Assembly (NCBI GenBank): GCA_016717225.1
Contig: JADKGB010000035.1
Span: 1 to 23,540, forward strand
Length of the DNA: 23,540 bases
Reading direction: 5' to 3'
Origin: Flavobacteriales bacterium
GTDB taxonomy: Bacteria; Bacteroidota; Bacteroidia; Flavobacteriales_F; PHOS-HE28
Shown here: positions 1 to 9,178 of the stretch, piece by piece
How positions within the stretch are numbered: position 1 is the first letter of the stretch
Layout of the letters: every line of letters begins with the position of its first letter
Position numbers and translations under genes: made by a program
Notes under the pieces: model-generated
Databases searched by the model: none
What the model saw: only the letters and a program-made list of their open reading frames with translations
What the model was told of the DNA's origin: nothing

Positions 1-856
1 GCGATCGCAAGGAACTGATGGCCGGCGTCGAAAAGTCGCCAACATGGGAGCATGGCCATTTCATGAACAAGATCTCATGTGGAACTCTTTCACGCTGGCG
101 TGGGAGCGCGTAACGGTGGGCAGTTCCTTCTTCACGCGCGAACTGTTGCGTGCTGGGCTGGACAGTATGAACTATCACGTGCTCTATTTGAGCAATTAGG
201 CACACCGGCTCTTCAGGATAATGATGCGCACTTTGGTCGGTGAACTGCGGGGTGCCTCCCGTTGGAGAACCGCCACTACACCACGGACGCTGCTCGCATC
301 ACGAACGCGAAAGGTCAGGACAGTCGGCAACGGCGCTTCCATCAGGAGGTGGATCCAGCCGTGCGGAACACGGTTGGCCCACACGGCATGGTGGTGGTGG
401 CCTCCATCGCTGACCACTACGCACACTTCATGAACGCCGTGGAGAAGGCCGACCTGTACCAAAGGCAACCTCAAGGGAAGTTTCGACCAGTGGCCTTAGA
501 CCGAGACGATCAACTAAGCGTGGGAGAGTTCATGCATGCGGAGCAGAAACCAAAGCACTTGAGCGAGTTGGCCCATGCCGCCGATGGAACTGCGAAGTTC
601 TGCACGGGAATGGACGACATCTGGGCGATGACTTCCGAACCGTGGCCATGTGCTCTTCGTGGAGCGCGACCTTCACCCGAGCCGCCTGGTGGAAAGCATC
701 GTGTGGTGCTGATGGACGAACGTTCGACCCGCTCCCGGCATCGAACGGTGGATGCCATCATCGAGGAGCAGATCGAACACGGCGGTGAGGTGCGAATCCT
801 GCCGAACGGATCGATGGACCCAGCATGGGAGTATCGCGCTGAAGATGCGGTACTGA
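1..856 (+). CDS. baeRF-family ribosome hibernation factor-like protein (5' truncated, frameshifted)
   Basis: This is the 3' part of a gene that begins upstream of the window. Pieced together across frames it follows the bacterial eRF1-like (baeRF, AOC03_06830 type) layout: a stretch ending NYHVLYLSN near 199, a linker with QRRFHQEVDPAVR near 320-360, a central VVVASIADHYAHF core, ADGTAKFCTGMDDIW, VLFVERDLHPSRLV (650-695), and the closing block VDAIIEEQIEHGGEVRILPNGSMD followed by GSIALKMRY and a TGA at 854-856. That closing block is the family signature. Known members are thought to bind or release stalled ribosomes under stress. At least four breaks are needed: an in-frame TAG at 197-199 (possibly CAG) and frame changes near 255, 640-700 and 825. 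Assembly error is the likely cause. The family call is fairly secure; the biochemical role is inferred from the family only. Confidence 0.66.
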
Positions 857-955
857 AGCATTTGGGAGAGGCGTTGCACAAAAGGAACGTGCCCTCGGTG
901 AGAGATCTGGGACCGCTCGAAGAACACTGCAGACCATCGGCCATTGAAACCGTCG

Positions 956-1612
956 ATGTTTTTAACCAGAACTGTGCTTACGTCGCGCCGGCTTATCGGC
1001 TGGGCAGCGTTGATCATGAGTTCACCCTGTTCCAGATCAAAGCGCCCGAAGTGGGGTTGACTTCTTGGGAACAACGGCGAGGTTCTTGGTACATGACCCA
1101 CCTGACGGACTTGGGCGTGGCCTTGGTTTTCACCGGGCACTTCGCCAGGGCGTGGTTCATTGCTGGCCCGTCTATCCGTTGAACCTGGTTGGTCAAGCGC
1201 AATGCTGGTGTATGCGCTCTTGGTCTTCGGGTCTATCAGTTCATGTTGGCCGATACATGGGATGCAAGGTGCTTGGAAAGTCGGTGATGTGTTGCTGCAC
1301 TATATCATTCCGATGATGTACGTCTTCTATTGGTTGATGGTCATTGAACGGCTGGACAACTGCGCTGAAGCGATCAATTGGCGGATCTTCCCCATCGGTT
1401 ACGCTGCGATCTCGGTTGCCATCAGCGGAATCACCGGCGCCTACCCGTATCCATTCTTGGTGGTCGAAGATCTCGGATGGACCGCTCTTCTGCGGAACAT
1501 CATCATGGTCCTGATGTGCTACATCATACTGTCGCTGCTCGTTATCGCTCTGGACAAGAGCCTGTTCGATCGGGCGGTACGACGCACAAGGATGCCAGTC
1601 GCAAGGTCCTGA
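956..1612 (+). CDS. Pr6Pr family membrane protein (frameshifted)
   Basis: The protein is a small polytopic membrane protein of about 215 residues. The second half is clean (from about 1205) and carries the family pattern: LLHYIIPMMYVFYWLMV, then INWRIFPIGYAAISVAI, then the hallmark GAYPYPFL followed by a last helix and LDKSLFDR. The first half is split over frames: RRLIGWAALI, then APEVGLTSWEQ, ARFL, THLTDLGVALVFTG, which matches the typical family N-terminus (a helix, then a sentence-like 'opposite-loop' region and a second helix). I chose the ATG at 956 because it is the first start that leads into RRLIGW; an upstream start is possible. At least three one-base indels are needed. The function of the family is not established. 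It lies 100 bases downstream of the baeRF gene on the same strand and ends just before a strong hairpin. Confidence 0.68.
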
Positions 1613-1616
1613 AACG

Positions 1617-1644
1617 ACGGCGGAGCGCTACGGCGCTCCGCCGT
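1617..1644 (+). terminator. Hairpin terminator with UACG loop
   Basis: A perfect 12-base-pair stem (1617-1628 with 1633-1644) closes a TACG loop, giving the extra-stable C(UACG)G tetraloop. It starts five bases after the Pr6Pr stop codon. The downstream T-run is weak (TTGCCTT), so termination may depend on stem strength or may act in both directions for the convergent heat shock gene. Confidence 0.7.
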
Positions 1645-1782
1645 TGCCTTGGATCATACTGGAAGGGCTCGGGGTATTTGATCCTGGAAGTGAACATCGG
1701 TATCTTGAGCATCCGGATCGGAAGGCTCCCTTACCGGCTGTCAAGGATCCCTGTTCCAAGGCGTGCGGTCCCCGCACCGATC

Positions 1783-2248
1783 TTAGTCGTCCGGATTTCC
1801 TTGCCTTCTTCTCAGGCAAGGCATGCATCTTGGGAGGGTGAGTTTCAACACCGTCAACGAAAATTGGCCTTCACATTATGCGCCATCAACGTTCTCGGGC
1901 AATTGGAACGAACGTTTGAATGAACTGTAGCTGAATTCGCGCCGGGCGAAGCTTTCTTTTCTCTTTCTTCTCCTTCTTCTTCATTTCCAGAGGAGATGGT
2001 CAACACGCCGTTCTCGACGTTCACCTTCATATCCTCTTTCTTGTAGCCGGGGACGGCGAGTTCCAACTCGAAGGACTTGATGTTGTCTTTGATGTTTACC
2101 GCAGGCAATCCACCATTCCGGAAGAATGGCGCCTTGATATCGGTCGGAGAAGTTCCAGATCAGCATCCAAGAACATACTTGGGAAACCAAAACTATCATC
2201 ATCATTGAATGATGGCAGCACAGGTGTGCGTGCGAGCAGGGTTGTCAT
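1783..2248 (-). CDS. Small heat shock protein, Hsp20/alpha-crystallin family (frameshifted)
   Basis: This is an ATP-independent holdase chaperone of the cytoplasm. The start is the ATG at 2246-2248 (MTTLLARTPVLPSF). A short N-terminal arm leads, after one frame change near 2150, into APFFRNGGLPAVNIKD and the alpha-crystallin domain FELELAVPGYKKEDMKVNVE-NGVLTIS. After another frame change near 1945 comes REFSYSSFKRSFQLPENV, and then VKANF and GVLKLTLP, the usual closing strand with its LTLP motif. The tail is uncertain because the last 60 bases are compatible with more than one frame; I end at the TAA at 1783-1785. About 150 residues is normal for the family. It is convergent with the Pr6Pr gene and divergent from the membrane protein at 2423. 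Confidence 0.85.
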
Positions 2249-2292
2249 GGTTGTTGGTTTTTTTGAACTGTGATGCGAAACAAATCCAACCG

Positions 2293-2319
2293 CAAAGCCA
2301 CATCGCCGATCCATGTCAA
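2293..2319 (-). promoter_or_regulatory. Candidate promoter of the Hsp20 gene
   Basis: On the minus strand, TTGACA (2314-2319) is followed 13 bases later by TGGCTTTG (2293-2300), one base off the Bacteroidota -7 consensus TAnnTTTG. It leaves a leader of about 40 bases before the ATG at 2248. The match is by eye only. Confidence 0.3.
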
Positions 2320-2422
2320 TAAAGTACCGATCTTTCTCAATGATGTCTTTCTGTTGTTTGATCGGCTTCGAAAAAAAGTCCACGATGAATGAACGCCATT
2401 GAGGAGAACGATCTTTGACCGT

Positions 2423-2991
2423 ATGACCGCACAACGGCACAAAGAAGGTTCCGGCCATCACCTGCACAAGCAGCGGGTTGAGTTGGAGCGCGAAATGTGG
2501 CCGCCTTGTTCAATTCCATGGATCCCGCACCGTTCCATGAAAAGACCTGACCACGACGCGGAGGAGTTCATCGTGAGCTGGATGCGCGAGTACCCGCTTG
2601 CCACGCCGGTCACTTTGCACGTTCACTTGATCGAATGGCCCGCAGAGGATCCGACCGACACGATCCGCGAAGCCGTGCACCACTACTTCGCGTACCGTGG
2701 GCAGTTGATCAATATGGAATTCCGGCAGTTGATGAAACACGCCCGGACCAGCCTTCTCATCGGTCTGGTTTTTTTCCTCACGACCTGTCTCATCACGAGC
2801 AGTTATTTCCTGGCTGACCGCGAAGGCACGTTGTTCAAGATCCTGCGTGAGAGCCTGACCATCGCGGGGGGGTGGCCATGTGGCGGCCGATGCAATTGTA
2901 CCTGTACGATTGGTGGCCCTTGCGCGGGCGCAGTCGGCTCTACTCCAAGCTTAGCAAGATACCCGTGGAGGTGGCGACCAAGCGCAAATGA
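2423..2991 (+). CDS. Conserved membrane protein of unknown function (frameshifted)
   Basis: I recognise the pattern of this roughly 190-residue protein but no assigned function. Order of segments: a basic start MTAQRHKEGS-HHLHKQRVELER, then after an indel near 2490 NVAALFNSMDPAPFHEK, then DHDAEEFIVSWMREYPL, a globular stretch VTLHVHLIEWPAEDPTDTI and AVHHYFAYR, FRQLMKHARTSLLIGLVFFL (first membrane helix), FKILRESLTIAGWVAMWRP (second helix, restored across a G-run at about 2868-2874), then LYLYDWWPLRGR and a tail IPVEVATKRK ending at TGA 2989-2991. Three indels are needed. The paired YFAYR and DWWPLR motifs are strongly family-like. It sits among stress genes (Hsp20, baeRF, ppsA), so a stress role is a guess from context. 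Confidence 0.6.
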
Positions 2992-3032
2992 CAAGTACTG
3001 CAGCTTAACCTGGGCGCTGGATCCGGCATGGA

Positions 3033-3228
3033 TCAATGAATGTCATGCACAACTGAACCGGGCTGCGGCCGCGTAGGCGTCTCATGCGGCGGACCGGTCG
3101 GTGGATCATGCGGCCTGGGATCGGGCCCCGGGTACCGGCTGGATGGTGGGCACGTGCGGCACGGTCGTGGGCCGCTCCGGCCTTGGGAAGTCCGGCTGCT
3201 TGGGATCGCCGGGGCCTTGTGCGAGCAC
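3033..3228 (-). CDS. Possible short proline-rich peptide
   Basis: Downstream of ppsA the minus strand holds a frame rich in Pro, Thr and His: GTG at 3226-3228, then LAQGPGDPKQPDFPRPERP, TVPHVPTIQPVPG, and after one indel in the GGGCCCC run near 3127, PDPRPHDPPTGPPHETPTRP and a stop (TGA) at 3033-3035. The regular proline spacing suggests a real disordered tail or secreted peptide, but there is no good start codon or ribosome binding site. It could also be a GC-rich noncoding stretch or a lost extension of ppsA. Low confidence. Confidence 0.3.
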
Positions 3229-3271
3229 GATGCCCGGGCGGTGGTTCAGGTTGTTCGTGGTCGTTCGTGGA

Positions 3272-5667
3272 TCAGTTGGTGGCCAGTTTCAGGGTGCGCT
3301 CGGCTTCGCGGATGTTATTGATCCCGTTGATCAAAGCATCGGGGTTGAAGGAGATGCTGTCGATGCCCTGCTCCACCAGGAACTTCGCGAAGGCGGGATC
3401 GTCGCTCGGTGCCTGGCCACAGAGGCCAATGCGTGTGCCCGTGGCGTGGGCGGAGGCGATCACGGCGGTGATCATGTCGATCACGGCGGCATCGCTCTCG
3501 CTGAAGAGATCGCTGATGATGGCCGAGTCGCGGTCGATGCCGAGCGTGAGTTGCGTGAGGTCGTTGCTGCCGATGCTGAAACCATCGAAGTGCTTCGCGA
3601 AGTCCTTGGCGCGATCACGTTGCTGGATCTCGGTCATCATGTATAGCTGCAAACCGTTCTCGCCGCGCTTCAGGCCGAACTCCGCCATCAGGTCCACCAC
3701 ACGTTCCGCCTCTCCCACCGTGCGGCAGAAGGGGATCATCAGCTTCACGTTGGTGAGGCCCATTTCCTCGCGCACCATCTTCATGGCCGCGCATTCCAGC
3801 CGAAAGCCTTCGCGGTAGCGATCGTTGTAGTAGCGCGATGCACCGCGGAAGCCGATCATCGGATTCTCCTCGTCCGGTTCGAACTGCCTGCCCCCGAGCA
3901 GGCTCGCGTACTCGTTGGTCTTGAAATCGCTCATGCGCACGATCACGTCGTGCGGGTGGAAGGCCGCGGCGATGGTGGCCACGGCTTCCGCCAGATGCTC
4001 GATGAAGTAGCGGCGCTTGTCCGGGTGGTGCTGGTGAGCCTCTTCGATCTGCGCCTTGGCTTTCGCATCGGTCAGCTCATCGAACTTCACCAGCGCCATG
4101 GGGTGCACGCGGATGGTGTTGTTGATCACAAACTCCAAGCGCATGAGGCCCACGCCACGGTTCGGGTAGAACGAATAGCGGAAGGCTTTTTCCGGATCGG
4201 CCAGGATCAGCATCGCATCGGTGCGCGGCAGCTGCACGGACTTCAGATCGATCCGCTTCTCGGTCCAATCGAGTTTGCTATCATAGATCTTTCCCGGTGC
4301 GACCTTCCGCACAAGACACCGGCGATCAGTTGTCCATCCTTCAGTACTTCCGTGGCGTTCAATGCGCCCACCACGGCCACGGTGCCCATTTCCCGCGCCA
4401 CGATCGCCGCATGGCTGGTGCGGCCACCCTTGTTGGTGACGATCGCTGATGCGCGTTTCAGCACCGGGTCCCAGTCGGGGTTCGTGATGTCGGTGACGAG
4501 CACTTCGCCGTCCAGCAACTGATCCGCTTGAGCAGGTGAATCCAACTTGCGAACGCGACCCGAGGCGATCTTGCTTCCCACCGCACTGCCGGTCACCAGC
4601 GCCGTGCCCTTGTTCTTCAGCTCGTACTCTTTCAGTTGGAAGGGATCCTTGGCCGAGTGTACCGTTTCCGGTCGCGCTTGCACGATGAACAAGCGACCGG
4701 TCCCGCCGTCCTTTGCCCACTCGATGTCCATCGGCATGCGGTAGTGGTCTTCGATGATCACGGCCCAACGCGCGAGCTGTTCCACCTCCGCATCGGTCAG
4801 CACGAAGCGGTCACGCTGTTCCTGCGGCGTGTCCAAGTTCAGCGTAGTAGATCCAGGCTGTTCGTTGCCCGCAGGGGCCAGCACCATCGTCTTCTGTTTC
4901 GCGCCCAAGCGCCGTTGCAGGATGGCCCGCTTGCCTTCGCGCAGGGTGGGTTTGAAGACTTGGTACTCGTCCGTTTCCACGGCACCTTGCACCACGTTCT
5001 CACCCAAGCCCCAATTGGCGGCGATATGCACCACGTTGCGGAAACCACTCTCCGGTTCCAAGGTGAAGATCACTCCCGCCCCGCCCGTATCCGAACGCAC
5101 CATGTGCTGCACGCCGATGGACAGCGCCACCTTCATGTCCGGGAAGCCCATGTCCTGCCGGTACTTGATGGCACGCTCACTGAAGAGCGAGGCATAGCAT
5201 CGCTTGCAGGCATCCAGAAGTGCTTCCTCGTTCTGGATGTTCAGGAAGGATTCGTGGCGCCCGGCGAAGCTCGCAGTGGGCAGGTCCTCGGCGGTGGCGC
5301 TGCTGCGCACGGCGACCGATGCGATGCCTTTGTTCGCCAACGCGCGATACGCTGCCCGGATCTCCTGCTCCAGGTCCGCTGGCCATCGGGCTGCAAGGAT
5401 CAAGGCCCGCGAATCGTCTGCGATAGCTTTCAGGTTTCTCAGGTCCTTGCGGTCCAGCCGCGCCATGCAAGCTTCGATGGGCTTCCTGATCCCGTTGGAA
5501 TCCAGAAAGGACCAATACCCGTTTGCGGTGATCGCGAAGCCGATAGGCACTTCGACCCCCTCGCTGCCGAGCGTGGCGATCAGTTCACCCAACGAGGCAT
5601 TCTTGCCACCCACAGAAGCGACGTCCGTGTTGCGCACATCACGCAGCCATTTGATGTTCGGTTCCAT
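3272..5667 (-). CDS. ppsA: Phosphoenolpyruvate synthase
   Basis: The enzyme converts pyruvate, ATP and water to phosphoenolpyruvate, AMP and phosphate, the entry to gluconeogenesis. The start ATG at 5667 gives MEPNIKWLRDV and the ATP-grasp opening SVGGKNASLGELI. SSATAEDLP and FAGRHESFLN mark the nucleotide-binding domain, and DIEWA...LFIVQARPET its end. The swivelling phosphohistidine domain has TNKGGRTSHAAI with the catalytic His at about residue 419. The C-terminal barrel carries VGLMRLEF, MIGFRGASRYY, FSIGSNDLTQLTLG, and GLCGQAPSD with the acid-base Cys, then VEQGIDSISFNPD. The gene is about 798 codons, normal for the family. Two compensating-type indels near 4290 and 4306 split it in the CAEG-like motif, and look like sequencing errors. 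It is 130 bases downstream of the AI-2E family gene on the same strand. Confidence 0.95.
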
Positions 5668-5752
5668 ACCATGAAGCTACCTGCACCCGGTAGCGGCGGA
5701 CCTGTCGATCGTCAGCATTGGCGCTGCAACATGAAACCAGTGAACGGTCTCC

Positions 5753-5766
5753 ATCACCTTGGTGAT
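5753..5766. repeat. 14-base inverted repeat upstream of ppsA
   Basis: ATCACC-TT-GGTGAT is a perfect inverted repeat about 86 bases before the ppsA start. It could be an operator, or chance in a 130-base gap. No second copy was noticed. Confidence 0.25.
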
Positions 5767-5797
5767 CATGGGATCGACCTCTACTGCGAACGAGACC

Positions 5798-6862
5798 TCA
5801 CCCGGACTTATCCGGCACTGACGATCCCGGAGGATCAGGATCCTCATCACCTAAAAGCAGATCGATACCGCGCATGGAGGGCACATCCGAACTGACGGTC
5901 TTCAGGATCGCCATGAAGGGCAGCAACAGGATCATGCCGGAAACTCCCCAGAGCAATGCACCGGCGAGCACGATCACGATGGACGCCATTGTGTTCACAT
6001 GCAACTGGTGCCCTACCACCTTCGGAAAGATCAAGTTCGCTTCCAGGTATTGCACTGCCGCGTAGACCGCTACAACACCGAGTGGATACCACGCATTTCC
6101 CGTTGCTATCCACACCACCGACATCGGCAGCAATGAACTGATCATAATACCTACGTACGGAATGATGGTCATCAGAGCGGAAAGCATCCCGAACAGGATC
6201 GCATTGTCCACACCCAGGATCGCCAAGCCAAGGCTGTTCAAAACGCCAACAATGATGTACACCTTCGCCGTGCCCACGACGAAGGCAGCGAAATTGTGAA
6301 CGCTGCGATGAAGTATATCCGGCAACAACGGCCTGAGCGAGGAGCCCGCGAATACGGACAATACAAGAACATAGCGCCGACGGTCATACAGCAAAAGTGC
6401 GGTCAGGATCGGGATCAGGAACAGGTTGAAGAACATCCCGAAAACAGAATCCATGGCTTTCAGGAAGAAGCCGCCCAAGCCTTCCGGGAGCACTGCCAAC
6501 AACGCCTCCCATCGTGCCACTCCGCTCCGCGGGATCCCATCGATAGTCTGTTGTATCCGGTCAACCAAATGGGTGACTATTCCGGAAGAGCCTTCGCGCA
6601 ACGCGGGCAATTGGTTCAGGAACGCATGCAATTGCCACATGAGCAGAACCACGATCCCGGAGAAAAGAACGATGACGACCAATAATGCGGCGGTGATGGA
6701 CAATGCGCGGCTGAGTCCCCTTTTCTCCAACCCCGAGACCATGGGATAAAGCACCATCGCCAGGAGCAGGCTGTAACACAAGGGAATGAATATGGCCTTG
6801 CCGACGTAGAGCAACGCGATCACAGCAAGCGTGATCAGGAAACGGTCGCGTGTCTGATTCAT
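5798..6862 (-). CDS. AI-2E family transporter (PerM/YhhQ-like membrane protein)
   Basis: A 354-residue polytopic inner-membrane protein of the AI-2E/PerM family. Two N-terminal helices (FLITLAVIALLYVGKAIFIP and PLCYSLLLAMVLYPMVSGLE), a third at about residues 57-80, then the long soluble loop with LPEGLGGFF, then FFNLFLIPILTALLLYDRRR, the family block VYIIVGVLNSLGLAILGVDN, LFGMLSALMTIIPYVG, and YLEANLIFPKVVGHQLHVN, followed by AGALLWGVSGMILLLPFMAI. The clean ORF and these motifs make the family secure. Members are variously reported as quorum-signal exporters or ion antiporters, so the substrate is unknown here. The tail is acidic and proline-rich (DEDPDPPG). It may be co-transcribed with ppsA downstream. 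Confidence 0.88.
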   Translation of the reverse strand: MNQTRDRFLITLAVIALLYVGKAIFIPLCYSLLLAMVLYPMVSGLEKRGLSRALSITAALLVVIVLFSGIVVLLMWQLHAFLNQLPALREGSSGIVTHLVDRIQQTIDGIPRSGVARWEALLAVLPEGLGGFFLKAMDSVFGMFFNLFLIPILTALLLYDRRRYVLVLSVFAGSSLRPLLPDILHRSVHNFAAFVVGTAKVYIIVGVLNSLGLAILGVDNAILFGMLSALMTIIPYVGIMISSLLPMSVVWIATGNAWYPLGVVAVYAAVQYLEANLIFPKVVGHQLHVNTMASIVIVLAGALLWGVSGMILLLPFMAILKTVSSDVPSMRGIDLLLGDEDPDPPGSSVPDKSG

Positions 6863-7026
6863 CCTTGGCGCTGGTAAACTGCGATGATGGTCATCTTGTT
6901 CGAACGAAGACCAGCACCCAGCATGTTGCTACGAGCGAAACTATCTACCGATCCCCGAATGGGATCTCAACGCAGCCCGCCGGAGCATTCCGGGAAGAAG
7001 CCATCGACCATGGAAGCAGGCGATGA

Positions 7027-7431
7027 TCATTTGCCACCTTTCTTGAACAACTGTTCAAGTTGTACCAAGCGAGTAAGCTCTGACTTGCTGTTGCCTCCCG
7101 AAGAACTGGCGATCGCGGCAGCGGTATCGAAGATCATCCGTCGCATGGAGGCATCGAACCGTTCCGGATCAACCTTGAATTCCTCGACGAAGCGATCGAA
7201 CGCATCCTCGGGTTTCATGCCTGCATCCCTGGCGAAGTCGAAACTGATATCGATGTAATGACCAGAATCGGTTCCGAGTTCATCGCGGCTGTTCTCCAAG
7301 GGTAGCCATTGCTCTTTGATGATCGCCTTCAGCTTGTTCGCCTCGGCGGGACTCACCCTGCCATCGCTATCGGCAATGCTGTAGAACAAGAAGCCGAGGC
7401 TGCTGTAGAGATCCTGGTAAGTGGTGGTCAT
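7027..7431 (-). CDS. TerB-like domain protein
   Basis: The protein has 134 residues from the ATG at 7429-7431 (MTTTYQDLYSSLG). I prefer it to the upstream start at 7509 because the extra 26 residues look non-coding and family similarity begins here. SLGFLFYSIADSDGRVSPAEANKLKAII is the helical, acidic DG-x-V-x-x-x-E pattern of the TerB/DjlA-N metal-binding-like domain, followed by amphipathic helices with FDRFVEEF and DASMRRMIFDTAAAIA. TerB-like proteins occur in tellurite resistance and stress contexts; the actual role here is unknown. It is 80 bases upstream of no close partner: the multicopper oxidase ends at 7514 and the AI-2E gene starts at 6862, both on the same strand. Confidence 0.62.
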   Translation of the reverse strand: MTTTYQDLYSSLGFLFYSIADSDGRVSPAEANKLKAIIKEQWLPLENSRDELGTDSGHYIDISFDFARDAGMKPEDAFDRFVEEFKVDPERFDASMRRMIFDTAAAIASSSGGNSKSELTRLVQLEQLFKKGGK

Positions 7432-7513
7432 TTGATCGACGTGTATGGAACAAGAGCAAAGTTCTTGAACTACGACCGTGCGAACATGATCAATGTCAGG
7501 ATATCGCAACGGG

Positions 7514-9178
7514 TTATTCGCGAACGACAGCCGTTCTCACTTCACGCTCATCCGAGCGAACGACCAACAGGTAAGCGCCGGAAGTCAACGAAGTCATATC
7601 GACGAGCCCTGTGCTGCTTCGCAGACCTGCTTGGCGAAGTACGATGCGACCCAAGCGGTCCATCAGCAACAACTCGGTAGCGACGAAGGGTGCCGTGTAG
7701 GTAATGGTTGAACGGGTTGGGGTAGGGAACACCCGCAGTTCCGCCAGCGGCTTCGTTGCGGACACCGCCACGTTGGGATCCACAACGATGTATTGCGCCA
7801 TCATCATATTGTCCTCATGGAACAGGTTGTGGCAGTGGTACATGAACGGCCATCCATCCGTGGTGTAGTCATCGAACCGCATGATCACGCGCACGGTATC
7901 GCCAACGTCCATCAGTACAACATCCTTGGCGCCCTGCTCCCATAGTGGTGGCGCTGCACCATCCCGATCCAAAACATAGAATGATCCACCGTGTATGTGG
8001 AACGGATGGGCCATGTTCGAACTGTTCACGATGGTCCACACTTCCATCGCGCCCAACTGAATGGTATCGTTGATCACGTTCATTTCGAAACTGTGCCCGT
8101 TGATGTAGAACGAAGCAAAGCCGATCATTCCGGTTCCCGATAGAACCTTGGTGCGCGTGTTGGTCGCCAAGGCTTCATCATAAGGGATCGCGGTACCGAG
8201 CGTTGACGGGATACTGGTGATCGCACCTGCCGTGGGTGCGCCTACCCGGATGCGCAATACCGGGAAGTCGATGGCATTCAGTGCACTGCCTTCCCACAGG
8301 ATATTCAAACCACCTGGAACGGTGGTCGGCAATTCGGAACCGTAACTCATCAGCATCAAGCTGTCCCCTTCCATGCCGGTGAGGTCCAAGAGGATCTCAT
8401 CACGTTCACCGTTGCTGAGCCGAATGCGGTTCTGGCTAACAGGCGCGTTCAACAAACCGCCGTCACTTGCGATCACGGTGAATGCTTGATCGTTCTCGAA
8501 GCCCAGTTCATAGATCCGGGCGTTCGAGCCGTTCAGCAATCGCAGTCGCACGATCTGTGCAGGGCATTGCAAGTATGGCCGTGGCGTTCCGTTCACCAAC
8601 ACCGAATCGCCCAGCGGTGCGAAGGCGAAGTTCCCGTTGGTCAAGAATCGGCGATCCTGCACCACGATCGGGAAATCATCCACGCCGTAAGTGCGGGGCA
8701 ACTCGAGCGCAGCTTCTTCGGCATCGCGCACGATGATGAAGCCCGCAATGCCCTTGTTCGCCTGCTCAGCTGTCATCATGTGAGGGTGCGGATGGTACCA
8801 GTATGTGCCGGCCAGATTCATCACCTTGTAATGCACATCCCATGTTTCACCGGGCATCACTTCGCGAGGCGGGCCACCATCGAATTCGCCGGGCACATGC
8901 AGCCCGTGCCAGTGCATGTTCGTCATTTCACCAAGCTCATTGTGAACGCGTATGCGCGCACTATCCCCTGTGTGGAAAATGAGTGTGGGGCCGAGATACT
9001 CCGCGCTGGCGCCGAACGTATTCGTGTTGACCCCCGGATAGAACTGGTGCACATGTTCATCCACCACCAGATCAAAGGTGTCCTGGTCCAACGCAGGTGG
9101 TATGGCCAGCGGGTTGTTGAACTGGGCTGATGCGGCAAGTGAGCACAAGGAAGCTACGAACAGGGAAGTCGGTTTCAT
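7514..9178 (-). CDS. Secreted multicopper oxidase with type IX secretion tail
   Basis: A CueO/SufI-like three-domain copper oxidase of 554 residues, likely outside the cell. The start is the ATG at 9176-9178, giving a signal peptide MKPTSLFVASLCSLAASAQF. Copper motifs are complete: HWHG at residues 89-92, WYHPHPH 127-133, HPFHIHG 391-397, and HCHNLFHED with a following Met (448-459), so T1, T2 and T3 coppers should bind. The last 75 residues, after about 480, form a Por-type tail (LRVFPTPTRS, LMDRLGRIVLR, GAYLLVVRSD), which directs export by the type IX system. Members oxidise Cu(I), phenolics or metal ions; substrate unknown. A possible regulatory site lies at 9231. The longer upstream frame is rejected because it lacks a signal peptide. 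No interruption. Confidence 0.9.
   Translation of the reverse strand: MKPTSLFVASLCSLAASAQFNNPLAIPPALDQDTFDLVVDEHVHQFYPGVNTNTFGASAEYLGPTLIFHTGDSARIRVHNELGEMTNMHWHGLHVPGEFDGGPPREVMPGETWDVHYKVMNLAGTYWYHPHPHMMTAEQANKGIAGFIIVRDAEEAALELPRTYGVDDFPIVVQDRRFLTNGNFAFAPLGDSVLVNGTPRPYLQCPAQIVRLRLLNGSNARIYELGFENDQAFTVIASDGGLLNAPVSQNRIRLSNGERDEILLDLTGMEGDSLMLMSYGSELPTTVPGGLNILWEGSALNAIDFPVLRIRVGAPTAGAITSIPSTLGTAIPYDEALATNTRTKVLSGTGMIGFASFYINGHSFEMNVINDTIQLGAMEVWTIVNSSNMAHPFHIHGGSFYVLDRDGAAPPLWEQGAKDVVLMDVGDTVRVIMRFDDYTTDGWPFMYHCHNLFHEDNMMMAQYIVVDPNVAVSATKPLAELRVFPTPTRSTITYTAPFVATELLLMDRLGRIVLRQAGLRSSTGLVDMTSLTSGAYLLVVRSDEREVRTAVVRE

Noticed and set aside
262..1182. A single 306-codon gene from 262 to 1182
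   Set aside because: It joins the baeRF end and the Pr6Pr start only because of indels. The baeRF closing motif IALKMRY and stop at 854-856 in another frame show two genes.
1799..1821. 8-base hairpin (CCTTGCCT / AGGCAAGG)
   Set aside because: It overlaps the uncertain end of the Hsp20 gene and lacks a T-run on either strand, so it may be coding by chance.
4636..5895. 419-codon open frame on the plus strand
   Set aside because: It lies opposite ppsA, has no family similarity and no signal of its own. It is a shadow of the high-GC coding strand.
8486..9130. 214-codon open frame on the plus strand
   Set aside because: It is antisense to the multicopper oxidase, whose copper motifs fix the coding strand.
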